A stretch of 64,000 bases of DNA from Dioscorea cayenensis subsp. rotundata (taxonomy: Eukaryota > Streptophyta > Magnoliopsida > Dioscoreales > Dioscoreaceae): positions 1,674,001-1,738,000 of the forward strand of contig NC_052489.1 in the NCBI RefSeq assembly GCF_009730915.1. The letters run 5' to 3'. The notes beneath the pieces were generated by a model. The model had not been told where the DNA came from. It made no database searches and saw nothing but the letters and a program-made list of their open reading frames with translations. Position 1 is the stretch's first letter. Each line of letters opens with the position of its first letter. A program made the translations under genes and the position numbers. Shown here piece by piece: positions 12,757-22,172 of the stretch.

Positions 12757-15057
12757 ATGGCCTCCATCTCCTCCGGCGCCGGCGCCGCCACGCTCCGCCG
12801 CGACTTCCTCGGCTCCGCCCTCGAGTCCCGCCCCAAGCATGCCATCCCTCTCGGCCGCTCCATCATCAGAGCCTCAAAATCCAGCCCTAAACTCCCCAAC
12901 CGACGTCTCCGCGTCGCCGTCATCGGTGGAGGTCCGGCTGGTGGCGCCGCCGCCGAGACCTTAGCGAAGGGTGGCATCGAGACTGTCCTGATCGAGAGGA
13001 AGCTCGACAACTGCAAGCCGTGTGGTGGCGCGATCCCTCTCTGCATGGTCGGTGAGTTCGGTCTCCCTCTCGACATCATCGATCGCAGGGTCACCAAGAT
13101 GAAGATGATATCCCCCTCCAATGTCGCCGTCGACATTGGCCGGACTCTGAAGCCCAATGAGTACATTGGCATGGTCCGCCGTGAGGTCCTCGACGCCTAC
13201 CTCCGCGACCGTGCCACTGCATCAGGGGCCGAGGTTATCAACGGGCTCTTTCTCCAGCTCGACACGCCACAAAGGCCCAACGAGCAGTACAAGATCCACT
13301 ACACTCACTACGATGGCAGCACGCTTGGTGGCCAGAGGAAGACGATGGAGGTGGACGCTGTGATAGGCGCCGATGGGGCCAACTCTCGCGTTGCCAAATC
13401 GATTGGTGCTGGAGATTATGAATACGCCATTGCTTTCCAGGTTTGAGCTTTCATTTCTTTGAATTCTGTGAAATTATTTCCATTTCCTGAACATTTACTC
13501 AACAAATTGAACATTTTTTCTTAGTAAGTAAACAATTGAAGAACAATTGTGTATGGATTTGTTCTAGCATTGCATTGTTACATTGTTCTAGTGAGCTCTG
13601 TTGAAATTATCACTGAAGTATTTAGTTGAATCTGTTTTCTTCTGTAAATTAGTATTTCCTTTTGGAAAAATTATATTTTGATGCATCTTAGATAAATTCT
13701 TCATTAATTGTTACCAATCCTAAATAACCTTTGAAATTAAATTTGAAACATTCTTAATAAGAAGTAAGGATTTATTGATTTGTTTTGGCAGGAAAGGGTG
13801 AAGATTCCAGATGATAAAATGGAATACTATCAAGAGAGGGCAGAGATGTATGTAGGAGACGATGTATCGCCGGATTTCTATGGATGGGTATTCCCTAAGT
13901 GTGATCATGTGGCTGTGGGCACAGGAACAGTGACACACAAGAGCCAGATCAAGCAATTCCAAGCCGCGACGAGGTTAAGAGCAAAGGATAAGATTGAAGG
14001 TGGGAAGATAATAAGGGTGGAGGCACATCCAATCCCTGAGCATCCTCGACCCCGAAGGTTAGTACCTAATACCTATCATCACTAAAGATTGATTCATAGA
14101 ATGTGTTTGAAATGGCAGTAAAATCGTTTCCCTGTTTCAGTGGCAGTATACAATAGGATTGTGTCTGGTTATATTATTATTATGCTGTTATGATGCTAAT
14201 TCTTACATGGTTGTTATTAAGTAGTAGTAGTAGTAGTAGTAGTAGTGGAATCAGAATGTATAATTGGTTTTAATCTCTATTGCAGGAATTTTAGTAAATA
14301 TTAATGAATGTGCAACTCTGCAGCTGTAATAACAATAATAATACTCAACATGGCAACATGCATGACTATCTTGATTGTTCTTATATACTTGTTAGAGTAA
14401 TGATTATATTGTTGCATATGCTTCTTATAAAAGTCTAATAATTATAAAAGTACAAACAGATTCATGTGCTGCTAATTGTGCTCTAATTATACTATGATAC
14501 TCTATCAGAAACTTTTCTTCTTTCATTGCTATCAATGATTTAGGAAAATGATGCATTATCAGTATAATTCAGAATCAACCAACCTGAATGTCTACATTGT
14601 TGAATGGCATTCAATCCACAGGGTATTAGATAGAGTTGCACTTGTAGGGGATGCAGCCGGGTATGTAACAAAGTGCTCAGGTGAGGGGATTTACTTCGCG
14701 GCAAAGAGCGGTCGCATGTGCGCAGAGGCAATAGTAGAAGGCTCTGAGAACGGCGCCCGCTTGATTGACGAGAGTGACTTGAGGAAATACTTGGCAAAAT
14801 TCGACAAGATGTACTGGCCAACCTACAAGGTATTAGACATCTTACAGAAGGTGTTCTACCGGTCTAATCCAGCAAGAGAGGCCTTTGTAGAGATGTGCGC
14901 TGATGAATATGTCCAGAAGATGACCTTTGATAGCTACTTATACAAGACAGTGGTGCCTGGAAGTCCTCTGGATGATCTCAAGCTAGCAATAAACACAATC
15001 GGCAGCCTAGTCCGTGCAAACGCTCTCAAAAGAGAGATGGCCAAGCTAACTTTGTGA
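12757..15057 (+). CDS. CHLP: Geranylgeranyl diphosphate reductase, chloroplastic
   Basis: Three exons (12757-13440, 13792-14057, 14622-15057) join in frame to 461 residues, close to the plant CHLP length. The enzyme uses NADPH to reduce three double bonds of geranylgeranyl diphosphate or geranylgeranyl-chlorophyll to the phytyl form, for chlorophyll, tocopherol and phylloquinone synthesis at the thylakoid. A Ser/Ala/Arg-rich transit peptide (about residues 1-48) precedes the FAD-binding motif VAVIGGGPAGG (53-63). The conserved NCKPCGGAIPLCM and VGDAAGYVTKCSGEGI segments follow. Exon 1 is markedly GC-rich and the later exons are less so. Intron 2 carries a (GTA)n run at 14221-14246. DMP starts only 186 bp downstream on the same strand. 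Confidence 0.96.
14221..14246. repeat. (GTA)n microsatellite in CHLP intron 2
   Basis: Eight GTA triplets plus a partial unit, inside the second CHLP intron. Confidence 0.85.
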
Positions 15058-15242
15058 TTTCACCCAAACTCTTCTTATTCATTTATAATATATTTGTACC
15101 AGTTATTTTGTATTATCTAAATATATATGTTTTGGAGGGAACAGGTAAATAATAACTAACTGACTAACTAACTTCCTTCCTGCCTACAAATTCAAAGACA
15201 AGAGACCAAACACTTCTCTTCAATCAAACTTGACTGCAAATT

Positions 15243-15902
15243 ATGGATCAAAACAATCGTCTGTCGATTAAGATCTACGAAGACGGCCTGCCAGAGGGTT
15301 CAGTCTCGTATCCATGCTCGCCACAGGTGAGCGCCGCCGGGCCAGCGCCAGCCACCCACCGCAAGCGCCGAGCAGTGGCGCGCGGAGTTCAGAAAACACT
15401 ATCAAAAACTTCAATGCTGGCCAACTTTCTCCCAACTGGCACTCTCCTTACCTTCGAGATGATCCTCCCATCAGTCTCCGGCGACGGGTCATGCTCTCCA
15501 GTGAGCACCATCATGATTCTCGTCCTTCTTGGCCTCTGCGCTGTCTCCTGCTTCTTCTTCCACTTCACTGACAGTTTCCGCGCCGCAGACGGCAAGGTTT
15601 ACTATGGTCTCGTGACGCCAGGTGGTTTGGCCGTGTTTAAGTCCGGGCTGGGCGTGGAGGTGCCGAAGGATGAGCGGTTCCGGATGGGGTTTGTGGACTT
15701 GGTGCACGCCCTGATGTCAGTGATGGTGTTTGCTGCCATTGCACTGGGTGATCATCGTGTCACTAACTGCTTGTTTCCCGGTCATATGAAAGAGTTGGAC
15801 GAAGTCATGGAGAGCTTTCCACTCATGGTTGGCGTCGTTTGCAGCGCTCTCTTCCTCGTCTTTCCTAACACTCGCTTTGGCATCGGTTGCATGCCCGCTT
15901 AA
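15243..15902 (+). CDS. DMP: DUF679 membrane protein (DMP family)
   Basis: Intronless gene of 219 residues, a typical DMP length. The N-terminal 55 residues are polar, Pro/Ala-rich and probably cytosolic. Four membrane segments follow: around LLTFEMILPSV, TIMILVLLGLCAVSCFFF, FVDLVHALMSVMVFAAIAL and PLMVGVVCSALFLVF. Family landmarks visible are KTLSKTSMLANFLPTGT near the start of the domain, FTDSF and the C-terminal NTRFGIGC. DMPs sit in tonoplast or endomembranes and act in membrane remodelling and senescence. One clade (DMP8/9, maize DMP) acts in gamete fusion, but I cannot place this copy in a clade. It starts 186 bp after the CHLP stop, so its promoter must overlap the CHLP 3' UTR. Base composition is GC-rich, like CHLP exon 1. 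Confidence 0.92.
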   Translation: MDQNNRLSIKIYEDGLPEGSVSYPCSPQVSAAGPAPATHRKRRAVARGVQKTLSKTSMLANFLPTGTLLTFEMILPSVSGDGSCSPVSTIMILVLLGLCAVSCFFFHFTDSFRAADGKVYYGLVTPGGLAVFKSGLGVEVPKDERFRMGFVDLVHALMSVMVFAAIALGDHRVTNCLFPGHMKELDEVMESFPLMVGVVCSALFLVFPNTRFGIGCMPA

Positions 15903-16237
15903 CTTAATAATAATAATAATAATAATCTTTATGTATTAATTTAATACTGTTTGTACTCCTTGGGATGGTGGAACTTGTTTGTTTGTTTGTTTGTTAGTTA
16001 TTAAGTTTTAATTATTAATTTAGCGGGTTTACTTAATTTGATGGGCGATGAGCACAATGCTTTGACAAAGTGTGACGTCCTTTTTGGTTCTATTTCCACC
16101 GTTCGATTGAAACGAAGCCCATCAGCGTTTGGTTTAATAGACTGAATCATAGCCATTGATTTAACTAACCATCTTTTGATCAAATAAAAAGGAAAGAGTT
16201 TTCTTTCTCGGAAAGAGTGATCCATCGTCGTCCGTAG
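15903..16237 (+). promoter_or_regulatory. DMP 3' flank and promoter/5' leader of plastid MDH
   Basis: An (AAT)n run directly follows the DMP stop and a (GTTT)n run lies at about 15978-15997. A GACGTC palindrome (16074-16079), an ACGT-type bZIP site, lies upstream of a pyrimidine-rich leader near 16200-16237. That leader probably includes the transcription start of the next gene. The start site is inferred. Confidence 0.4.
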
Positions 16238-17497
16238 GTACTTCCAAGTCCCAAACCTCGCTCCCTTTTTCTTTTTCTCGGTGATATTTGTTCTGATTTA
16301 ATGCTAATGTTATAGTTTTTGGGATTGATTGAATGGGAGCATCAAACGTGTGTATATAGTGATTGAATTTTTGGATATAAATTTTTGGCTAGATGGATCA
16401 TGGAGTTTATACTTGGTTTTGTGGATGATTTTTCTTGTTTTTGCATAAAATACATTTGATTTTGATCTGTAGGTTTTGTAGATTTATGGTTTCATATGAA
16501 TTTTGTAAATGGTGGTTAATTGGAGAATTTCATGTGTGAACTTGAATTCATATGTATTGAGTTAGCATTAGCATGAAGATCTGCTTCATGGAGATCTGGA
16601 TCTGAGAATTTTGCAGTTTGTGCACTGTTAATTAGTTTTTTTTTTTTTTTCAAGATGATATGAAGTTTGGTTTCAGAAGAGGTTGAATTCTAGTTTTTCC
16701 AGAAACATTCAGTGTCTTGTGTTGTTTTGCATAGTGAGCTAGACTGCTGGTGGTATATACTTTTAATTAGCAAGTGTGATTTGAAATGGATTTTCCATTT
16801 GCATAAACAATGTTGGAAATTCTCTTTGAACTTGCTTGGTGAATGTAATGGCGGGGTTTTGATGTTCTCATTTGATGGTTAATGCTGATATTGTGGATGG
16901 AAGAACAGGATTTGAGGGCTTCCAAATAGCCTGATAGAAATTAAATTTGAAATGCTTTTAGTATGTTTATGGTACTTCATGAATGTGAATTTTTTATTTC
17001 AACCAATGTGGAGAAGAGAAGAAATACCAGGGAATGCGAGCAGGGTGGATAATTCCACAGCTGGCGTAGGGTTTTTAGGAGGGTTGCATTTATGTATGAT
17101 GCATGAAGAGACTCCTTGCATGCTTTCAGACTTTGGATGTATAACAGTAATGCTTTTATGAGACAATGGTTGATAGAGATGCATATGTCGTGGTCTCACT
17201 AAAAATATAGAAAACTGAAGAACAGAGTACCCATTTGATGAATGACCGACTAATAAGTAATCTCTGTTGTTGTTGTTGTTGTTGGAAATATTAAGGTTTT
17301 CAGTTTTCGTGGTTTGCCAACTAGAAAATGAGTGATTAGAAGGTGGATGCCCTCTTGGATATGATGTTCTTCTTGCTCTTAATATTTTTTTGGTTTACTT
17401 TCAGAAAATTTCCCTAATATTACTGACCTGCAACATTTGATGGCCTCATCTAACTCTTTCTTTCTTTCTTTCTGTGTGTGTTACTTTCTGTTTCTAG
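16238..17497 (+). other. Probable 5'-UTR intron of plastid MDH
   Basis: A GTACTT donor after CCGTAG (16237/16238) and a pyrimidine-rich acceptor ending TTTCTAG (17497) bracket 1.26 kb of T-rich, non-coding sequence just before the MDH start at 17546. The composition and lack of a gene fit a leader intron. Another donor some 40 bp downstream is possible. RNA evidence would decide. Confidence 0.4.
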
Positions 17498-17545
17498 TTT
17501 GATCATTGGTCCATACACTCATCAGAGCTCTATATCTGATAATAG

Positions 17546-18793
17546 ATGGCGTCTGCAGTGGTGACCACTGTCTCAGTTGGTTCCATTGCTTCCTGCCATG
17601 CTCTGTCAGGCTTTGGGGCGAGTTCTAAGCCCTCGGCTGTGAATTTTAATGCAACCAAGGGCTTTAAGGGCTTCAGTGGTTTGAAGGCAGCTTCATCCAT
17701 TAACATTGAAACTGAGGAATCCTTTTTAGGAAACAAAAGCACTTTTGCACTGCATGAATCATTTAGTCCAAAATTGGAGGCGCGACAGAGGACCACAAAT
17801 CACCTTCAGCCATATGCTTCGACTTTTAAAGTGGCTGTTCTTGGTGCTGCAGGAGGGATTGGTCAACCACTTGCACTTCTAATAAAGATGTCTCCACTCG
17901 TTTCTGCCTTGCATCTCTATGATATTGCCAATGTAAAGGGTGTTGCCGCTGATCTTAGCCACTGCAATACCCCCTCTCAGGTTTTGGATTTCACTGGACC
18001 GGCAGAACTGGCCAACTGTTTGAAAGAGGTTGATGTAGTTGTCATCCCTGCAGGGGTTCCTAGGAAGCCAGGCATGACTCGTGATGACTTGTTTAACATA
18101 AATGCCAACATTGTCAAGACACTCATTGAAGCTGTTGCTGATAATTGTCCAGATGCCCTCATCCACATTATCAGCAACCCTGTCAATTCCACTGTTCCTA
18201 TAGCTGCAGAGGTTCTCAAGCAGAAAGGTGTCTACAATCCAAAGAAACTGTTTGGTGTTTCTACATTAGATGTTGTCAGAGCTAACACATTTGTGGCACA
18301 AAAGAAGGGCCTAAAACTAATTGATGTGGATGTCCCTGTTGTAGGGGGTCATGCTGGGATTACTATTTTGCCGTTGTTATCAAAGACTAGGCCTTCCACA
18401 ACCTTCACTGACAAAGAAGTAGAAGAGCTGACTGCAAGGATTCAGAATGCTGGGACAGAGGTGGTGGAGGCTAAAGCAGGTGCAGGATCTGCGACTCTGT
18501 CAATGGCATATGCAGCAGCTAGATTTGTTGAGTCATCTCTCCGAGCTCTGGATGGAGATGCGGATGTATATGAATGCTCTTTCATTCAGTCTGATCTGAA
18601 TGAGCTGCCATTCTTCGCTTCGAGAGTTAAGCTGGGGAAGGAAGGTGTTGAAGATGTGATATCAGCTGATCTTCAGGGGCTGACAGAGTTTGAGGAGAAA
18701 GCACTGGAGGCCCTCAAGCCTGAGTTGAGGGCCAGTATTGAGAAGGGTGTGGCTTTTGTGCATAAGCAGCCCGCAACATCAGGTTCCGCTTGA
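17546..18793 (+). CDS. pNAD-MDH: NAD-dependent malate dehydrogenase, chloroplastic
   Basis: Single-exon gene of 415 residues, the size of plant plastid NAD-MDH (about 400). It interconverts malate and oxaloacetate with NAD(H) in plastids, supporting night-time and non-green redox balance. The protein is also a structural partner in plastid protease assemblies. A transit peptide of roughly 80-90 residues precedes the Rossmann motif [11 protein letters not shown] (98-108). [11 protein letters not shown] carries substrate-binding Arg 173 and Arg 179, SNPVNSTVP follows, and the catalytic His is in [12 protein letters not shown] (His 269). The lack of the N- and C-terminal Cys extensions of NADP-MDH supports the NAD form. 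Its stop lies 463 bp from the stop of the convergent RNase T2 gene. Confidence 0.96.
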   Translation: MASAVVTTVSVGSIASCHALSGFGASSKPSAVNFNATKGFKGFSGLKAASSINIETEESFLGNKSTFALHESFSPKLEARQRTTNHLQPYASTFKVAVLGAAGGIGQPLALLIKMSPLVSALHLYDIANVKGVAADLSHCNTPSQVLDFTGPAELANCLKEVDVVVIPAGVPRKPGMTRDDLFNINANIVKTLIEAVADNCPDALIHIISNPVNSTVPIAAEVLKQKGVYNPKKLFGVSTLDVVRANTFVAQKKGLKLIDVDVPVVGGHAGITILPLLSKTRPSTTFTDKEVEELTARIQNAGTEVVEAKAGAGSATLSMAYAAARFVESSLRALDGDADVYECSFIQSDLNELPFFASRVKLGKEGVEDVISADLQGLTEFEEKALEALKPELRASIEKGVAFVHKQPATSGSA

Positions 18794-19256
18794 TGATATT
18801 TGTCTCTTTCTAACGGTCATGCGCGATACAAAAAGCAAATAACGACAGAGTGGATGCTCATGTCCTTTCAGTTTTGCAGCTCATTAGGTTTTCTTGTTTC
18901 GACTTCCTTTGCTGTGCCTTTGTAAGACCATATAATTCCAGTTTTTGTTTGTGTGATTGTATGTCAATCATGTGGCAAATTTTGGTTATGTAATTGTACT
19001 ACCACAGAAGTATCTGCTGCTTGGTATGTGATGCCTGTTGTGATCTTTGAATTGTGATAAACTTTTTTTTTTTTTCACCTTACATTTTTTTTTCTCCAAA
19101 TACAGATTCTGTGGATTTGACAAGCGTTTAACTTAGTTTCTACAGATGAAATTGGTATCTTCTCAAGTTAGTCAACATTCAGGGAGCTTCTTGAAGTTCA
19201 AGACATCAAATAAAGTACGTAATTACGATAACATTCAGTAGGCATGAAACCAGGAC
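18794..19256. other. Convergent 3' flank between MDH and RNase T2
   Basis: Holds the 3' UTRs of both convergent genes. There are T-rich tracts near 19060-19095 and no other gene. Confidence 0.5.
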
Positions 19257-20171
19257 TTAGAAGGATGGGAATTGGACTTGGGAGGAGCACTTGCTAGATG
19301 GTAGCACAGGGCATTCAATGATATTGGATCCTGAAGTATCTACACATAGATAAACTTGGTACAGTTGATTGTTCCCAGCTTCATCAGTGTTGCATTCGAC
19401 TCCAGGTGTGTACCCTGTTGCTCCACTGATTGCTTCAGTTATGCTACTCAAGCTGTAACTTCCATCATTTGCTTCAATACCTGATCATATATAAGAATAT
19501 TAAATTAAGAGGATGAAATGAGGGAAAAAATGTAATAGCATCTCACCAGCATTTTGTAGTATTTCAAGGATGTTATACTGTTTCTTCAGGTTAAGTGCAG
19601 CAAGGAAGTAGTCATGCTGATCGAGAACCGACTCCGAGCATGTTCCATGCTTCTCCCATTCATGTGCCCAGAAGGTGTTGCCATTGCTGCTGGGGCAGGC
19701 AAGCGATGGCCAGTTTGCTTGCATCCTACTATTCAAGTCGGCAATCTGCGCATCATTGGTATGTAACCATATTAGATTGATATGATTTTGATCTAATTAG
19801 GGATGATTAAACAAAAACAAGCATGACAACACCTTAGATGGATCAAAAGGAGAGTTTGGATCACAGTTTGAAGGGTAAGATCCATCATTGAAGTTAGGCC
19901 AGAGGCCATGAATCCCAAAGTTTGCTGCCAGTTTCCCTGTGGATGGATAGCAACATGATTGCTGAGTGTCACAGTAGGACCCTGGCCACTACAATAACAA
20001 ATATTACCAGTTATTAATTCGATCAGTTATCGAAATAATGTCGAATAGGAGTAAATACCAAATACTCACCTGTTGAACAAAGTAGAAGAAATCAAAATTT
20101 TGGGAAGCTGATAGAAATGTGCATGAGAAAAATGCAAGGACATAGAGAATGTAGTTGATGATAGTTTTCAT
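19257..20171 (-). CDS. S-like ribonuclease, RNase T2 family, secreted
   Basis: Four exons on the minus strand (20171-20070, 19988-19833, 19745-19547, 19480-19257) join in frame to 226 residues, typical of plant extracellular S-like RNases. A signal peptide (MKTIINYILYVLAFFSCTFL) precedes the mature start near SQNFDFFYFVQQWPGSYC. Both active-site blocks are intact: CAS I GIHGLWPNF and CAS II HEWEKHGTC, with the catalytic His residues. Several Cys residues fit the conserved disulfides. The enzyme cuts single-stranded RNA in vacuole, ER or cell wall. Family members are induced by phosphate starvation, senescence or wounding. Four exons fit the S-like class better than a self-incompatibility S-RNase. 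Confidence 0.94.
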
Positions 20172-20935
20172 GGTTGCTTTGATTTATCTACAATGCAAGA
20201 ACTATATTTATATATATAATGAAGTTGGAGTATTTTGTTTGACATATTTGGCTTTGCCTTAAACAAAGTCTAGGCTGAATTACTTGATCATCTGACTATT
20301 TGTTTGTCCTGAGACTGAGTTGCTGTCTTCTTATTATTTAAAGGTCTTTTATTTGTTTTTTTTTTCCTGCAAATTCTGGGATGAATTTTTTGAGTAGCTC
20401 TAGAAGAAGCTTCTATTTCCATTCATTGAGCAGGGAAGTCCTTTTTTTTTTTCCCAACCCCTGCGTAACTGCAACGTTTGATTAATGTGTTGTTTAGAGG
20501 AACACAGTTCCGTGTTCTTGTATATTTTGTGGTGATATGTATATATATCAATGTTTTAAAAATCAGACTTGATCTATTGGTCCGACCAGGGTGATAGGAA
20601 ACCGGGCTTAAGACTAGTCCAGTTCGGTTAAAAGACCCAAAAAAAAAAAAAAAATTCTGGGTCAAACTTGTAACCTGGTGGACCAGCCGGGTCACAAGAA
20701 AAACTTAAGTAGTGGCATGTGTAATAGAAATGGTGGACGGTCCAGATTGGACCACCACTTCACTTCTCTTCTGGTGTGTTTGGTGGCATTTGATTTGTTT
20801 TTGTGTAAATAACATTGGACGGTCTAGATTTAGCAACCACTGTTTGTTATACCATAACTGTTGGATTGAGATCCAACTACTAATATGAATGTTTTTAGAT
20901 TTCTTATCTAAGAACTTCGTAGATGACAAACGCTG

Positions 20936-20966
<31 letters not shown>

Positions 20967-20980
20967 ATCCCGTTGTAATT
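20172..20980 (-). promoter_or_regulatory. RNase T2 upstream region with repeat debris
   Basis: A TATA-like TATATATAAATATA stretch (about 20205-20220, minus strand) lies some 40 bp upstream of the RNase start. Farther out, at about 20545-20705, is a degraded copy of a common plant repeat with phrases such as GGTCCGACCAGG and ACCAGCCGGGTCA around an A-run. An (AT)n microsatellite occupies about 20937-20961. Confidence 0.4.
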
Positions 20981-21374
20981 AGGGTTGTAAATGATAAATA
21001 CTTTAAAGGTCAACTCAATAGTCTCAATTCATCTATTAAATAAGCAATTTTCAAATTTAATTTTAAGCTCGTAAGTAAATAAGCTAAACTTAAACATCTC
21101 TAAGCTTGACTCATTAAGATTCATGAACAATTCATGAACAACTCATTACTATAGTGCATTAGTTATTCAGCCAATTTAAATATGTTATTTTCACCATAAT
21201 TATGTGTATTGTGGTTAAATTATTACAGCTAATAAGTCAAGTCTGAATTCTAAATTTTTTTAATGGGCAGAGCTTGAACATGACAAATGAAGCTTGGGCT
21301 CACACTTGGTTAAAATAGTGTCAAGCTGAGCTTGAATATAGCAAAGTTTGGTTCCTCTGTTCGATTACAGTTCT
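20981..21374. mobile_element. Candidate non-autonomous hAT-like DNA transposon
   Basis: The block of about 394 bp begins AGGGTTGTAAATGA and ends with sequence whose complement is AGAACTGTAATCGA, an imperfect terminal inverted repeat. Inside are GCTTGA/GAGCTTGA phrases and a repeated TTCATGAACAA, as in the common plant elements carrying GAGCTTGAGC-type motifs. No clear 8-bp target duplication remains beyond shared AATT. No coding capacity is seen. Confidence 0.35.
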
Positions 21375-22025
21375 AATTATAGTTTTTGCAAAAGCTTAGA
21401 TTATAAAATTTTAACGTAAATGCATTTAAAATTAAAAAAAAAACCATTTTCACTAAAAAAAAATATTTTTTTTTAAAAATTGTTAAAATAAAATTTGGAG
21501 TACACACCCTAAGAAAACAAATCCAAAGCAAGTGTATTGTTTTTATTTGATTAAACACATTGCTAACTTCACTAAGTTTGTCATTTATAGATTTAAGATA
21601 TTTTATAATATGTTATCTGAACAACTAATGACCCCCAAAAATATTAGTAGATTTTGAATCTAGATGTTAAAATTATTAAATAAACTAAAATTCAAACAAA
21701 TATTTGTTTGGATTATTGAATATTAATCCAAACAAATATTTATCATTTAAAAATAACACTAACAAACTTTAAATAAAAATCAAAATAAATTCATATAAAT
21801 AGACCTAAAATCCAAACATTTTTTAAAAATATAAATAAATAAAAGTACAAAAATAAATAAAAATCACCCACTTGTATGGCATTCAACAGAAAAAGGATCT
21901 TTCCTTCCATGTGTCTCATAAAACCTCCACAAATATACAACTTCTCCAATTTTTTGCTTCTAGACAATTCAAGAAATGAAACAAGAAAACAAAACAGAAG
22001 AGAATAACATGCCAGAACTATTGAA
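21375..22025. other. AT-rich spacer upstream of FTSH6
   Basis: No gene is seen. There are A/T runs and a short palindromic stretch around AACAAATATTTGTTTGG near 21695. The proximal end merges into the FTSH6 promoter. Confidence 0.45.
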
Positions 22026-22077
22026 GAAACTCCTGGAAATTCAAATCATACACTGACTGGATAACTCATGAAACTTC
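22026..22077 (+). promoter_or_regulatory. Heat-shock-element-like modules before FTSH6
   Basis: GAAacTCCtgGAAaTTC (22026-22042) and GAAacTTC followed by TTC (22070-22080) lie 95-150 bp upstream of the FTSH6 start. They resemble the nGAAnnTTCnnGAAn heat-shock factor site, the first with TCC for TTC and a one-base spacer in its last pair. Arabidopsis FTSH6 is known to be heat-induced, so an HSF site is plausible but not proved. Confidence 0.4.
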
Positions 22078-22172
22078 TTCTCAATATTCTCATTTATATC
22101 ATCCCTTTGCACCCTTTTTTTTTCCCTCCAAATCCAACAACTCCACTTCCAGTTTCATTGTAAGTGCAGTAA

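Noticed and set aside
19257-20171. Self-incompatibility S-RNase
   Set aside because: The four-exon structure and sequence fit S-like RNases. There is no neighbouring F-box cluster, and no linked S-locus genes are seen.
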